DNA of 64,000 bases from Allobosea robiniae (GTDB lineage: Bacteria > Pseudomonadota > Alphaproteobacteria > Rhizobiales > Beijerinckiaceae), in NCBI RefSeq assembly GCF_900102525.1, contig NZ_FNBZ01000001.1, positions 992,001 through 1,056,000 of the forward strand, read 5' to 3'. A program made the position numbers and the translations under genes. Within the stretch, counting starts at the first letter, position 1; the number at the start of each line of letters is the position of its first letter. Positions 19,443 through 28,653 of the stretch are shown here, in pieces. The notes beneath the pieces are model-generated. The model saw only the letters and a program-made list of their open reading frames with translations. It was not told the DNA's origin and searched no databases.

Positions 19443-19826
19443 TCACATCATCCAGTAAGGCATCGTGCCGTAGTAGTCGTGGACACGCTTGCCGTAAGCC
19501 TTGTCGTCCCAGTCCGGCTCGCCTTCGCTGTCATACATCGGCGCCGCCTCGAGCTGTTCCTTGGTCAGCGGCACGACATAGCCGCCGCGCTGCGTGTCGT
19601 AGTCGAGAACGCTCCACGGGATCGGATGGTATTTCTCGCCCAGCCCGAGGAAACCGCCGAAGGACATGATGGCGTAGGCGACCTTCCCGGTCAGCTTGTC
19701 GAGCATCACGTCGTAGATTTCGCCGAGATGGTCGCCGGCCGCGTTGTAGACATCCGTGCCGGCAACGCGGGCACCCGCAATGAGCGGATTGGCGGTCGCA
19801 GTGGCGGTCATGGGAACATCGGTCAT
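19443..19826 (-). CDS. PRC-barrel domain protein
   Basis: A 127-residue protein with a PRC-barrel fold (AGTDVYNAAGDHLGEIYDVMLDK, then AYAIMSFGGFLGLGEKYHPIPW). The C-terminal tail is rich in Tyr, Asp and Trp (HDYYGTMPYWMM). The start at 19826 has AAGGGGGAAG just upstream. Stand-alone PRC-barrel proteins of this kind are frequent in Rhizobiales and often stress-induced, but no precise function is established. It is a monocistronic gene ended by a hairpin at 19280-19308. Confidence 0.88.
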   Translation of the reverse strand: MTDVPMTATATANPLIAGARVAGTDVYNAAGDHLGEIYDVMLDKLTGKVAYAIMSFGGFLGLGEKYHPIPWSVLDYDTQRGGYVVPLTKEQLEAAPMYDSEGEPDWDDKAYGKRVHDYYGTMPYWMM

Positions 19827-20082
19827 GGTCTTCCCCCTTGTTTCGCGATGGGATGCCGGAGAAAGCGCCCTCCGGCGGGACTTGCCTCACCAACCGACGC
19901 TGGGACGATAGGTTCCGGCGCGACCGGGAAAATTCGCGGCCTTCGTGCGGACACGAAATCCCTCTCCAAGACTGAAGACCGATGGAAGAAGGCGATAGCG
20001 GTTTGCCGCCAGGCGGAACCTTCGTCGCCCGACACTGTTGGGTGCTTCGAGCGACCCGTCATCTCACGGAGGAGGAGAGATC

Positions 20083-20349
20083 ATGATCATCAAGAAGCTG
20101 CTGCTTGTCGCAGCCATCGGCGCCGCGCTGGGCGCCTGTACGCCCCGCGAGCAGAATGCCGGCACGGGCGCGCTGATCGGCGCGGGCGCCGGCGCCATCA
20201 TCGGCGGCGCGGCCACGGGACGCGCCGGCGGCGCATTGGCCGGTGCAGCGATCGGCGGCGCGAGTGGCGCGATCATCGGTGGCGCGGCGACGCGTCAAAG
20301 CTGCTACGGGCGGGACGAATGGGGCCGCCGCTACGTCTACGATTGCTGA
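20083..20349 (+). CDS. Glycine-zipper outer-membrane lipoprotein
   Basis: An 88-residue lipoprotein precursor. The signal peptide MIIKKLLLVAAIGAALGAC ends in a lipobox (LGAC), so Cys19 should be lipidated. Two glycine-zipper repeats follow (GALIGAGAGAIIGGAATG and GALAGAAIGGASGAIIGG), which form membrane-associated hairpins. The C-terminus YGRDEWGRRYVYDC carries aromatic residues and a Cys. A perfect GGAGGAG lies upstream of the ATG, and a strong terminator follows. It is probably anchored in the outer membrane; the exact role is unknown. Confidence 0.85.
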   Translation: MIIKKLLLVAAIGAALGACTPREQNAGTGALIGAGAGAIIGGAATGRAGGALAGAAIGGASGAIIGGAATRQSCYGRDEWGRRYVYDC

Positions 20350-20369
20350 GACAGCATCCCATCCCAACG

Positions 20370-20402
20370 AAGGCCCGCCCGACCGGCGGGCCTTTATCTT
20401 TT
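20370..20402 (+). terminator. Rho-independent terminator after the lipoprotein gene
   Basis: The 10-bp arms AAGGCCCGCC (20370-20379) and GGCGGGCCTT (20385-20394) enclose a five-base loop and are followed by TTATCTTTT. This is the clearest terminator in the window. It lies 21 bp after the lipoprotein stop codon and also separates it from the end of hutC on the other strand. Confidence 0.85.
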
Positions 20403-20428
20403 GCGGGGGTGACGTGCCCTCCCTGCCC

Positions 20429-21178
20429 TCAGGCGGCGCCGTACGGCCCAAAGCGCCCGACAAAGCGGTGGCGGAAGCCGGGATAGAGCAGACGCACCGC
20501 CGTCACCGGCTGCAACTGGTTCCAGGTCCGCCGCTCGACCAAGAGGCAGGGCTCGCCGACCGCAATGTCGAGCAAGGCGGCCTGCTCTTCGCCAGCCCCG
20601 ATCGCGCTGATCGCATGCTCGGCCTGCGACCACAGGCTGTGCTGCAAGAGCCAGTCGCCCGGCGGGGTCCCGGCGAAATCCTCGTCCGACAGCCCGGTCA
20701 CGCCGGCAACATGGATGACGCGCTCCTCCAGCACATGCGGCTTGCCGTCAGCGCGATGCACGACAAGCAGGTGTGCCACCTTGTCGGAGCGCTTCAGGCC
20801 GAACAGCTCGGCGACCTCCGGCGAAGGCCGGCCATCGGTGCGGGCCAGCACCTCATAGGCATAAGCCTGACCGAGCTGGCGCACCTCCTCCGGGATCGAG
20901 AGGATGTCGAGCATGGCGTGGCTTGCCGGGGGCGTCGCGACCACGGTGCCGGAGCGGCGGCGGCGAATGATCAGACCTTCACGGGCGAGCTGCACAAGCG
21001 CGCGATGCACCGTCATGCGCGAGGCACCGAGCTGCTCCATCAGGGCATGCTCGGGCGGCACGCTCGTGCCCGGCTGCCATTCTCCGCTGACGACGAGATC
21101 GCGGATCGCCCGCCGAATCTGGTCATAGACCGGCCCCGCGCCGTCCAGTTTCACCGCGTCGAGCCGGGTCTCCGTCAT
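20429..21178 (-). CDS. hutC: Histidine utilisation repressor, GntR family
   Basis: A 249-residue GntR/HutC-subfamily repressor. The N-terminal winged helix (GPVYDQIRRAIRDLVVSGEW, MEQLGASRMTVHRALVQLAREGLI) binds DNA; the C-terminal UTRA domain (RSDKVAHLLVVHRADGKPHVLEERVIH) binds the effector, urocanate in studied HutC proteins. It sits 12 bp after hutF in one operon, and AGGG lies six bases before its ATG. Its likely targets are the palindromes between hutF and hutI and possibly the copy at 35482. Repression would be relieved by urocanate and would be autoregulated. Confidence 0.93.
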   Translation of the reverse strand: MTETRLDAVKLDGAGPVYDQIRRAIRDLVVSGEWQPGTSVPPEHALMEQLGASRMTVHRALVQLAREGLIIRRRRSGTVVATPPASHAMLDILSIPEEVRQLGQAYAYEVLARTDGRPSPEVAELFGLKRSDKVAHLLVVHRADGKPHVLEERVIHVAGVTGLSDEDFAGTPPGDWLLQHSLWSQAEHAISAIGAGEEQAALLDIAVGEPCLLVERRTWNQLQPVTAVRLLYPGFRHRFVGRFGPYGAA

Positions 21179-21190
21179 CGTCGTCCCTGA

Positions 21191-22558
21191 TTACTCCACT
21201 GCGAGCAGGCGCCGCATCACGCCGGCAAAGCGCGTGCGCACCGAATCGCGGGCGACATGCCGCCCCTCGGCCACCACCGTCCTGCCACCGACGACGACAT
21301 CGCGCAAAGGCATGGCATTGGCGGCGAAGATCGCGCTATCGACAGCCTCGGCGCCCGACCTGCCGACGAGGGCCGGGTGATCGGTGTCGAGCGTGATGAA
21401 ATCGGCGCGGTGGCCCGGCGCGATGGCGCCGATGGCACGGCCGCAGGCGCGCGCACCGCCGGCGCAGGCAGCCTGCCAGAGCGCGAGGCCGGTCGAAGCC
21501 GTCTCCTCCGCGAAGAGCGCGCGGCGGCGATCGCGCAGGCGCTGCGAATATTCGAGCTGGCGCAGTTCCGAGCCGGCATCGATCTGGATGTTGGAATCGC
21601 TGCCGACGCCATAGGCGCCGCCCGCCTGCGCGTAGCGGATGCCGTCGAAGATGCCGTCGCCGAGGCTGGATTCGGTGATCGGGCAGAGACCGGCGACCGC
21701 ACCGCTGCGGGCAATGCCGTCGCGCTCCGTATCGGTCAGGTGTGTGGCGTGGATCAGGCACCAGCGCCTGTCGAGCGGGATCGTGTCCATCAGTAGTTCG
21801 ACCGGGCGCTTGCCGGTGATCTTCAGGCTGGCCTCGACCTCCGGCACCTGCTCGGCGACATGGATATGGACGGGGTCGTTCGGGCGCAGCGACGAGACCC
21901 AGCCGAGATCGTCGAGCGCGACCGCGCGCAAAGAATGCGGGGCGACGCCGAGGCGCGCATCCGGCAGATCGCGGATCGCGATGGCGCTGCCCTCCAGCAG
22001 GCGCTGATAGGCGTCGCGCTCGTTGACGAAGCGGCGCTGGCCATGGACCGAAGGCGCCTGGCCGAAATTGCCGAAGCGATAGAGCACCGGGAGAAGCGTG
22101 AGGCCGAGCCCGGTCTCCTGCGCGGCGGAGGCGATCGCCTGCCCCATCGTCGCGATGTTCGCGTAGGCGCGGCCGTCCTTGTCGTGGTGGAGATAGTGGA
22201 ACTCGGCGAGCGCGGTGAAGCCGCCCTCCAGCATCTCGACGAAGGCCTGCGCGGCGATGGCCTGCACATCATCGGGATCGAGCCGATCGAGGAAGCGATA
22301 CATCACCTCGCGCCAGGTCCAGAAGGAATCCTCCGGCGCGCCGCGGCGCTCGGACAAACCTGCCATCCCGCGCTGAAAGGCATGGCTGTGCAGGTTCGGC
22401 ATGCCCGGCAGCGCGATGCCCGCGAAGCTGCTCTTACCCCCTGCCGGCTTCACCCCTGCCTCGACGGACGTGATCGTGCCGTTGGCGACGGTCAGCTTCA
22501 CATCGCTGGCAAAACCTTCGGGCAAAAGCGCCTCGGCCAGATGCAGGGTCTCGGTCAC
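21191..22558 (-). CDS. hutF: Formimidoylglutamate deiminase
   Basis: Converts N-formimidoyl-L-glutamate to N-formyl-L-glutamate and ammonia in the cytoplasm, the branch that needs HutG next. An amidohydrolase of about 455 residues with metal-binding HSH at residues 57-59 (PNLHSHAF) and further conserved segments HIHVAEQ, IHATHL and [10 protein letters not shown] choose the GTG at 22558 because GGAG lies seven bases upstream; upstream ATGs at 22594 and 22600 fall inside the operator palindrome and lack a ribosome-binding site. First gene of a leftward hutF-hutC operon. Confidence 0.93.
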   Translation of the reverse strand: MTETLHLAEALLPEGFASDVKLTVANGTITSVEAGVKPAGGKSSFAGIALPGMPNLHSHAFQRGMAGLSERRGAPEDSFWTWREVMYRFLDRLDPDDVQAIAAQAFVEMLEGGFTALAEFHYLHHDKDGRAYANIATMGQAIASAAQETGLGLTLLPVLYRFGNFGQAPSVHGQRRFVNERDAYQRLLEGSAIAIRDLPDARLGVAPHSLRAVALDDLGWVSSLRPNDPVHIHVAEQVPEVEASLKITGKRPVELLMDTIPLDRRWCLIHATHLTDTERDGIARSGAVAGLCPITESSLGDGIFDGIRYAQAGGAYGVGSDSNIQIDAGSELRQLEYSQRLRDRRRALFAEETASTGLALWQAACAGGARACGRAIGAIAPGHRADFITLDTDHPALVGRSGAEAVDSAIFAANAMPLRDVVVGGRTVVAEGRHVARDSVRTRFAGVMRRLLAVE

Positions 22559-22586
22559 CGTTTCGCTCCGTCGCTCGCTGGCGCTC

Positions 22587-22602
22587 AATTGCATATGCAA
22601 TT
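22587..22602. promoter_or_regulatory. Palindromic operator 1 of the hutF/hutI divergent promoter
   Basis: AATTGCATATGCAATT is a perfect 16-bp palindrome, 28 bp upstream of the hutF GTG. With the second copy it forms a pair whose centres are 26 bp apart. The 12-bp core is TTGCATATGCAA. Placement in the hut divergent promoter next to hutC makes it a strong candidate HutC site; the identity of the binding protein is inferred. Confidence 0.75.
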
Positions 22603-22610
22603 AACACTTG

Positions 22611-22630
22611 CCAATTGCATATGCAATTGG
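22611..22630. promoter_or_regulatory. Palindromic operator 2 of the hutF/hutI divergent promoter
   Basis: CCAATTGCATATGCAATTGG is a perfect 20-bp palindrome, 41 bp upstream of the hutI start. A TTGCCA at 22608 followed by a 17-base spacer would place this palindrome between the -35 and -10 elements of a rightward promoter, where repressor binding would block polymerase; the -10 match is weak. Same core as the site at 22587. Confidence 0.75.
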
Positions 22631-22671
22631 ATAGCATGACTTCAATTCAAAGAGTAGCGGGAGGACGCACG

Positions 22672-23904
22672 GTGGCGAAAGCGCCTGGTGAGACGATTGT
22701 CTGCGACAAGCTCTGGACGAATGCGCGGCTGGCAACGATGTCGGCAGGGGTCGATACGCCCTATGGCGCGATCGAGGACGGCGTGATCGCCGCCCGCGAC
22801 GGGCGCATCGTCTTCGTCGGCCCGCGCAGCGAGGCTCCTGCCTTCCAAGCCGCCGAGACCATCGATTGCGAAGGCCGCTGGATCACGCCGGGCCTGATCG
22901 ATTGCCACACCCATCTCGTCTATGGCGGCGACCGGGCGCATGAATTCGAATTGCGCCTGCAGGGCGCGACCTATGAGGAGATCGCGCGGGCCGGCGGCGG
23001 CATCCTCTCCACCGTCAAGGCGACGCGCGAGGCGAGCGAGGATACGCTCTTCGCCTCCGCCGACCGGCGCCTCTCCGCGCTGATGGCCGAAGGTGTCACC
23101 ACCGTCGAGATCAAGTCCGGCTACGGGCTGGAGCAGCAGGCGGAACTCAAGCAATTGCGCGTCGCCCGCCGCATCGGCCGCGAGCGCCCCGTCACCGTGC
23201 GCACCACCTTCCTCGGGGCGCATGCCGTGCCGCCCGAATACAAGGGCCGCTCCAGTGACTACACCGCTAAGGTCGCCGGGCCGCTGCTCGACGCCGTCGC
23301 GGCTGAGGGTCTGGCCGATGCGGTCGACGTCTTCTGCGAGGGCATCGCCTTCTCGCCGGACGAGACGAAAGCCGTGTTCGAGGCCGCCAAGGCCAAGGGC
23401 CTGGCGATCAAGGTCCATGCCGAGCAGCTCTCCAACCTGCATGGCGCCAAGCTCGCCGCCGAAATGGGGGCGCTCTCCGCCGACCATCTCGAATACCTCG
23501 ACGAGGACGGCGTCATCGCCATGGCCAAGGCCGGCACGGTCGCGGTCGTGCTGCCCGGCGCCTTCTACTTCCTGCGCGAGACGCAGAAGCCGCCGATAGA
23601 GCTGATGCGCAAGCATGGTGCGGCGATCGCGCTGGCGACCGACGCCAATCCCGGCTCCTCGCCGCTGACCTCGCCTCTGCTCGTGCTCAACATGGCCTGC
23701 ACGCTCTTCCGGATGACGCCGGAAGAGGCGCTGGCCGGGCTCACCCGCCACGCCGCCAAGGCCCTCGGACTTCAGGACGAGGTCGGCACGCTCGAATCCG
23801 GCAAGCGCTGCGATCTCGCCATCTGGGAGATCGAGCGCCCGGCTGAGCTCGCCTACCGCATCGGCTTCAATCCCCTTCACACCCGCATCTGGAACGGACA
23901 ATGA
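22672..23904 (+). CDS. hutI: Imidazolonepropionase
   Basis: Hydrolyses 4-imidazolone-5-propanoate to N-formimidoyl-L-glutamate. An amidohydrolase of about 410 residues with metal-binding HTH at residues 79-81 ([12 protein letters not shown]), then [22 protein letters not shown] and [10 protein letters not shown], all hallmarks of HutI. The GTG at 22672 is chosen because GGGAGGA lies six bases upstream; ATGs further upstream are inside or next to the operator. First gene of the rightward operon; its stop overlaps the hutH start (ATGA). Confidence 0.94.
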   Translation: MAKAPGETIVCDKLWTNARLATMSAGVDTPYGAIEDGVIAARDGRIVFVGPRSEAPAFQAAETIDCEGRWITPGLIDCHTHLVYGGDRAHEFELRLQGATYEEIARAGGGILSTVKATREASEDTLFASADRRLSALMAEGVTTVEIKSGYGLEQQAELKQLRVARRIGRERPVTVRTTFLGAHAVPPEYKGRSSDYTAKVAGPLLDAVAAEGLADAVDVFCEGIAFSPDETKAVFEAAKAKGLAIKVHAEQLSNLHGAKLAAEMGALSADHLEYLDEDGVIAMAKAGTVAVVLPGAFYFLRETQKPPIELMRKHGAAIALATDANPGSSPLTSPLLVLNMACTLFRMTPEEALAGLTRHAAKALGLQDEVGTLESGKRCDLAIWEIERPAELAYRIGFNPLHTRIWNGQ

Positions 23905-25433
23905 CCACGGTTTCGCTGAACCCGGGCGCAGCCCATCTCACCGACTGGCGCGCGATCCTCGACGGCGCCGCCGCTTCTCTTGGCGGCGAGAGCGCCAAGA
24001 ATATCGCTTCCGGTCAGAAGATCGTCGAGGAGATCGTCGCTGCCGGCAAGGTGACCTATGGCGTCAATACCGGCTTCGGCAAGCTCGCCAGCGTGCGCAT
24101 CGCCGATGCCGATCTCGCCAAGCTCCAGAGCAACCTGATCGTCTCGCATGCGGTCGGCACCGGCCCTGCCCTGCCCGACGGCGTGGTCCGCCTGCTGCTG
24201 GCGATGAAGGCCGCGAGCCTGGCGCGAGGCGCCTCCGGCGTGCGCCCCGTCGTGATCGAGGCCCTGACCAACGCGCTCAAGGCCGACGCCCTGCCGGTGA
24301 TCCCGGCCAAGGGCTCGGTCGGTGCGTCCGGTGACCTCGCCCCTCTCGCCCATATGACCGCCGCCCTGATGGGCTTCGGCGAGATCCGCCTGAAAGGCGA
24401 GACCTTGCCGGCGGCCGAGGCGCTGAAGCGCGCCGGCCTCAGCACCCTCGCGCTGGGTGCCAAGGAAGGCCTCGCGCTGATCAACGGCACGCAGGTCTCG
24501 ACCACGCTGGCGCTGACCGGCCTTGCCGCCATCGCCCGCGTCTTCGACGCCGCGCTTGTCGCCGGCGCGCTCTCGGTCGATGCGCTCAAGGGTTCCGACA
24601 CCCCGTTTGATCCGCGCATCCAGACGCTGCGCGGCCAGCCCGGCCAGATCAAGGTCGCGAAAATCCTGCTCGACCTGATCGCCGGCAGCGCCATCCGCGA
24701 GAGCCACCGCCATGGCGACAGCAAGGTGCAGGACCCCTATTCGCTGCGCTGCCAGCCGCAGGTGATGGGTGCGGTTCATGGGTTGCTGGCGAATGTCGCC
24801 GCGACGCTCTCGATCGAGGCCAATGCCGTCACTGACAACCCGCTGGTGCTCGGCCCCGGCGAGATCGTCTCGGGCGGCAATTTCCACGCCGAGCCGGTCG
24901 CCTTCGCCGCCGACATCCTGGCGATGGCCGTCTGCGAGATCGGCAACCTCTCCGAGCGCCGCATGGCGCTGCTGGTCGATCCCGTCATGAGCGGCCTGCC
25001 GCCCTTCCTCGCCCGCGATGCCGGCCTGAACTCCGGCTTCATGATCGCGCAGGTCACGGCCGCCGCGCTCGCTTCCGAGAACAAGCAGAAGGCCTATCCG
25101 GCTTCGGTCGACACCATCCCGACCTCGGCTAACCAGGAAGACCACGTCTCGATGGCGACGCATGGCGCCTTCCGCCTGATCGACATGGCGAAGAATGCCG
25201 CCAGCATCATCGGCGTCGAACTGATGGCGGCGGCGGAGGCGATCGAGCATCACCGCCCGCTCAAGACCAGCGCGCGACTGGAGCCCGTGCTCGCCCTGCT
25301 GCGCAGCAAGATCACTCCGCTGACCGAGGACCGCTATCTCGCCCCCGATCTCGCGGCCGCGACCGAGTTCGTGCTCTCCGGCGCCGTCGGCAAGGCGGCG
25401 GGCCTCGACAGCTTCGCCGAGTGCAGCGCATGA
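23901..25433 (+). CDS. hutH: Histidine ammonia-lyase
   Basis: Deaminates L-histidine to urocanate, the entry step of the pathway. 510 residues, normal length. The Ala-Ser-Gly triad that cyclises to the MIO electrophile is at residues 142-144 ([14 protein letters not shown]). Other family segments are [11 protein letters not shown], the active-site region [15 protein letters not shown], and [10 protein letters not shown]. It overlaps hutI by ATGA at its start and hutG by ATGA at its end, so expression is tightly coupled. Confidence 0.96.
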   Translation: MTTVSLNPGAAHLTDWRAILDGAAASLGGESAKNIASGQKIVEEIVAAGKVTYGVNTGFGKLASVRIADADLAKLQSNLIVSHAVGTGPALPDGVVRLLLAMKAASLARGASGVRPVVIEALTNALKADALPVIPAKGSVGASGDLAPLAHMTAALMGFGEIRLKGETLPAAEALKRAGLSTLALGAKEGLALINGTQVSTTLALTGLAAIARVFDAALVAGALSVDALKGSDTPFDPRIQTLRGQPGQIKVAKILLDLIAGSAIRESHRHGDSKVQDPYSLRCQPQVMGAVHGLLANVAATLSIEANAVTDNPLVLGPGEIVSGGNFHAEPVAFAADILAMAVCEIGNLSERRMALLVDPVMSGLPPFLARDAGLNSGFMIAQVTAAALASENKQKAYPASVDTIPTSANQEDHVSMATHGAFRLIDMAKNAASIIGVELMAAAEAIEHHRPLKTSARLEPVLALLRSKITPLTEDRYLAPDLAAATEFVLSGAVGKAAGLDSFAECSA

Positions 25434-26239
25434 GCGCCGAGATCGTTACGGTCACGCGGGGTTCCTCCCCGCTGATCCTCTCCATGCCGCATCCTGGCAC
25501 CGGCGTTCCGACGGAAGTCGCGGCGCAGCTCAACGAGCGTGGAAAGCTGGTCGAGGATACCGACTGGCATATGCGCCAGCTCTACAGCTTCGCCTCGCCG
25601 TTCGCGCCGAGCATCGTCGAAGCGCAGCTCTCGCGCTTCGTGATCGACCTCAACCGCGATCCGGCCGGCGTCTCGCTCTATCCGGGCCAGGCGACGACGG
25701 AACTCGTGCCGACCACGACCTTCGACGGCGCGCCGATCTGGCAAACCGCGCCGGACGCGAACGAAATCGAGCGGCGCAAGGCGGCCTATTTCCAGCCCTA
25801 TCACACGGCGCTCGCTGCCGAGATCGAACGGGTGAAGGCCGAGCACGGCTATTGCGTGCTGTGGGATTGCCACTCGATCAAGTCGGTGATCCCGCGCCTG
25901 TTCGAGGGCACGCTGCCGACGCTCAATCTCGGCACCAATTCCGGCCAGAGCTGCGCTGCGAGCGTCGAGGCCGCCGCCGTCACCGCGATGGCCGGCCAGC
26001 CGGTCACCCAGATCGCCAATGGCCGCTTCAAGGGCGGCTGGATCACGCGCCATTACGGGCGCCCCTCCGAGAGCGTGCACGCGCTCCAGATGGAGATCGC
26101 GCTCTCGGCCTATCTCTCCGAGGAGACCGCGCCCTGGACCTTCGACGCGACGAAGGCCGCTGCCTTGCAAACCGCCTTGTCCGCCATCATCGCCGCCGCC
26201 CTCGACGCGGCCAGGACCCTCGAACGGAGCAGCTCATGA
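25430..26239 (+). CDS. hutG: N-formylglutamate deformylase
   Basis: Hydrolyses N-formyl-L-glutamate to glutamate and formate, completing the HutF branch. A 269-residue N-formylglutamate amidohydrolase-family protein with [28 protein letters not shown] and [11 protein letters not shown] segments that carry metal and substrate ligands. The ATG at 25430 overlaps the hutH stop (ATGA) and is preferred over an in-frame GTG at 25421. Its stop overlaps the hutU ATG. The pairing of HutF and HutG shows that the five-step (formylglutamate) route is used. Confidence 0.94.
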   Translation: MSAEIVTVTRGSSPLILSMPHPGTGVPTEVAAQLNERGKLVEDTDWHMRQLYSFASPFAPSIVEAQLSRFVIDLNRDPAGVSLYPGQATTELVPTTTFDGAPIWQTAPDANEIERRKAAYFQPYHTALAAEIERVKAEHGYCVLWDCHSIKSVIPRLFEGTLPTLNLGTNSGQSCAASVEAAAVTAMAGQPVTQIANGRFKGGWITRHYGRPSESVHALQMEIALSAYLSEETAPWTFDATKAAALQTALSAIIAAALDAARTLERSSS

Positions 26240-27903
26240 CCCGCCTGGACAACACCCGCGTCATCCGCCCCGCCACCGGCACCGAGCTCAGCGCCAAGAG
26301 CTGGCTGACCGAGGCGCCGCTGCGCATGCTGATGAACAACCTGCATCCGGACGTCGCCGAGAACCCGCAGGAACTCGTGGTCTATGGCGGCATCGGCCGC
26401 GCCGCCCGCTCCTGGGAGGATTTCGACCGCATCGTCGCGGCGCTGCGCCAGCTCGAGGCCGACGAGACCCTGCTCGTCCAGTCCGGCAAGCCGGTCGGCG
26501 TGTTCCGCACGCACAAGGATGCGCCGCGCGTTCTGATCGCGAACTCCAACCTCGTGCCGCACTGGGCGAACTGGGACCATTTCAACGAGCTCGATAAGAA
26601 GGGGCTCGCGATGTACGGCCAGATGACGGCCGGTTCCTGGATCTATATCGGCACGCAAGGCATCGTGCAGGGCACCTACGAGACCTTCGTCGAGGCCGGA
26701 CGCCAGCATTATGGCGGCAACCTCAAGGGCAAATGGGTCCTGACCGGCGGCCTCGGCGGCATGGGCGGCGCCCAGCCGCTGGCCGCGGTGATGGCCGGCG
26801 CTTCCTGCCTTGCCGTCGAGTGCAATCCCGACTCGATCGATTTCCGCCTGCGCACCCGCTATCTCGACGAGAAGGCGGAGACGCTCGACGAGGCGCTGGA
26901 GATGATCGCCCGCTGGACGAAGAACGGCGAGGCGAAGTCGGTCGGCCTGCTCGGCAACTGCGCCGAGATCCTGCCCGAGATGGTCCGCCGCGGTATCCGC
27001 CCCGACATGGTCACCGACCAGACCTCGGCGCATGACCCGATCAACGGCTACCTGCCGAAGGGCTGGACCATGGGCCAGTGGAAGCAGGCGCGCGAAGCCA
27101 ACCCGAAGTCGGTCGAGACCGCGGCCCGCGCCTCGATGCGCGAGCATGTCGAGGCGATGATCGCCTTCCAGGACATGGGCATCCCGACCTTCGACTACGG
27201 CAACAACATCCGCCAGGTCGCCAAGGACGAGGGGCTGGAGAACGCCTTCGCCTTCCCGGGCTTCGTGCCGGCCTATATCCGCCCGCTGTTCTGCCGCGGC
27301 ATCGGCCCGTTCCGCTGGGCCGCCCTCTCGGGCGATCCGGAGGATATCTACAAGACCGACGCCAAAGTAAAGGAACTCACGCCCGGCAACACGCATCTGC
27401 ATAACTGGCTCGACATGGCGCGCGAGCGCATCGCGTTCCAGGGCGTGCCGGCGCGCATCTGCTGGGTCGGCCTCGGCGACCGCCACCGCCTCGGCCTCGC
27501 CTTCAACGAGATGGTCCGGAACGGCGAGCTCAAGGCGCCGGTCGTGATCGGCCGCGACCATCTCGATTCCGGCTCGGTCGCCTCGCCGAACCGCGAGACG
27601 GAAGCGATGAAGGACGGCTCGGACGCAGTCTCCGACTGGCCGCTGCTCAATGCCCTGCTCAACACGGCGTCGGGCGCGACCTGGGTCTCGCTGCATCATG
27701 GCGGCGGCGTCGGCATGGGCTTCTCGCAGCATTCGGGCGTCGTGATCTGCGCCGATGGCACGGATGACGCGGCCGCCCGCCTGTCGCGCGTGCTCTGGAA
27801 CGACCCGGCCACCGGCGTGATGCGCCATGCCGATGCCGGCTACGACATCGCGCTGGACTGCGCCCGCGAGAAGGGACTTAACCTGCCGGGTATCCTGGGC
27901 TGA
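26236..27903 (+). CDS. hutU: Urocanate hydratase
   Basis: Converts urocanate to 4-imidazolone-5-propanoate with tightly bound NAD as electrophile. 555 residues, the normal size. Family hallmarks are visible: [28 protein letters not shown], the NAD-site region [15 protein letters not shown], and [17 protein letters not shown]. The start overlaps the hutG stop (ATGA). Gene order hutI-hutH-hutG-hutU-hutD differs from the reaction order but all catalytic steps are present in the locus. Confidence 0.96.
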   Translation: MTRLDNTRVIRPATGTELSAKSWLTEAPLRMLMNNLHPDVAENPQELVVYGGIGRAARSWEDFDRIVAALRQLEADETLLVQSGKPVGVFRTHKDAPRVLIANSNLVPHWANWDHFNELDKKGLAMYGQMTAGSWIYIGTQGIVQGTYETFVEAGRQHYGGNLKGKWVLTGGLGGMGGAQPLAAVMAGASCLAVECNPDSIDFRLRTRYLDEKAETLDEALEMIARWTKNGEAKSVGLLGNCAEILPEMVRRGIRPDMVTDQTSAHDPINGYLPKGWTMGQWKQAREANPKSVETAARASMREHVEAMIAFQDMGIPTFDYGNNIRQVAKDEGLENAFAFPGFVPAYIRPLFCRGIGPFRWAALSGDPEDIYKTDAKVKELTPGNTHLHNWLDMARERIAFQGVPARICWVGLGDRHRLGLAFNEMVRNGELKAPVVIGRDHLDSGSVASPNRETEAMKDGSDAVSDWPLLNALLNTASGATWVSLHHGGGVGMGFSQHSGVVICADGTDDAAARLSRVLWNDPATGVMRHADAGYDIALDCAREKGLNLPGILG

Positions 27904-27914
27904 GCCGTTCTACT

Positions 27915-27953
27915 GTCATTCCGGGAACGCCCGAAGGGTGAACCCGGAATGAC
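27915..27953. repeat. Palindromic intergenic repeat (hutU-hutD)
   Basis: GTCATTCCGGG and CCCGGAATGAC form perfect 11-base arms around a 17-base loop. The element fills most of the 76-bp gap between hutU and hutD. It belongs to a family of similar GTCAT...ATGAC palindromes in this window and may reduce read-through or stabilise the upstream mRNA. Confidence 0.75.
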
Positions 27954-27979
27954 TGGTTATGAACTCGAAGGAGCCTTCC

Positions 27980-28540
27980 ATGCGCATCATCCGCGCCGCT
28001 GATTGCAAGGTCATGCCGTGGAAGAACGGCGGCGGCACCACGACCGAAATCGCGGTGGCGCCGGAAGGCGCCTCGCTCGGCGATTTCGACTGGCGCATCT
28101 CGATGGCCCATGTAGGCACAAACGGGCCGTTCTCGTCCTTCCCTGGCATCGACCGGACGCTGTCGGTGCTGACCGGAAACGGCATCCGCCTCGCTTTCGG
28201 CGACGGCGAGACGGTCGCGCTCGACCGCGCGACCGCACCGTTCTTCTTCGCCGCCGACCGGGCGGTGGCAGGCGTGCTGGTCGACGGGGCGATCGACGAC
28301 CTCAACGTGATGAGCCGGCGCGGGGCTTGGAGCCACAGCGTCGAGCGGCTGACCGGCGGATCGCATGAGATCGCAGCCGAGCGTGGATTGCTGGTTCTAG
28401 TCGCGCGCCGGGGCGATTGGCAGGCGAACGGCACGACGCTCGCCGCCGGGGACAGCGCCGTGCTCGAAGCCCCCATCACAGCAAAACTCGCCACCGGGGA
28501 TGGCGGCGAGCTGTTCGCGATCCGGCTGCAACCGGTCTGA
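27980..28540 (+). CDS. hutD: HutD-family cupin protein
   Basis: A 186-residue HutD-family protein (bicupin fold). It carries the family opening (DCKVMPWKNGGGTTTEIAVAPEG) and DFDWRISMAHVGTNGPFSSFPGIDRTL. In Pseudomonas HutD has been proposed to act as a governor that sets an upper limit on hut operon activity, probably by binding a pathway intermediate; no enzymatic role is proven. AAGGAG lies six bases before the ATG. It is separated from hutU by a palindromic repeat, so it may be made at a lower level. Confidence 0.92.
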   Translation: MRIIRAADCKVMPWKNGGGTTTEIAVAPEGASLGDFDWRISMAHVGTNGPFSSFPGIDRTLSVLTGNGIRLAFGDGETVALDRATAPFFFAADRAVAGVLVDGAIDDLNVMSRRGAWSHSVERLTGGSHEIAAERGLLVLVARRGDWQANGTTLAAGDSAVLEAPITAKLATGDGGELFAIRLQPV

Positions 28541-28546
28541 GCTGCC

Positions 28547-28639
28547 GTCATTCTCGGGCGGAGCGCAGCTCCGACCCGAGAACCTCATGACTAGAAGGCA
28601 CTGGTTTCCGAGATGCTCGGGTCAAGCCCGAGCATGACG
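28547..28639. repeat. Two palindromic repeats between hutD and the citrate-synthase-like gene
   Basis: The first (28547-28591) pairs GTCATTCTCGGG with CCCGAGAACCTCATGAC imperfectly. The second has the perfect arms ATGCTCGGG (28613-28621) and CCCGAGCAT (28627-28635) with loop TCAAG, followed by GACG. They fill the convergent gap after hutD and may act as a bidirectional terminator. Same repeat family as at 27915 and 62618. Confidence 0.7.
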
Positions 28640-28653
28640 CCTGTTGTGCCACC

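Noticed and set aside
22559..22600. Longer hutF beginning with MHMQL inside the palindrome
   Set aside because: The start would lie in the operator and has no ribosome-binding site, while a GTG at 22558 has GGAG at good distance.
22615..22671. Longer hutI beginning with MHMQL inside the palindrome
   Set aside because: The start would lie in the operator. The GTG at 22672 has GGGAGGA six bases upstream and gives the usual HutI length.
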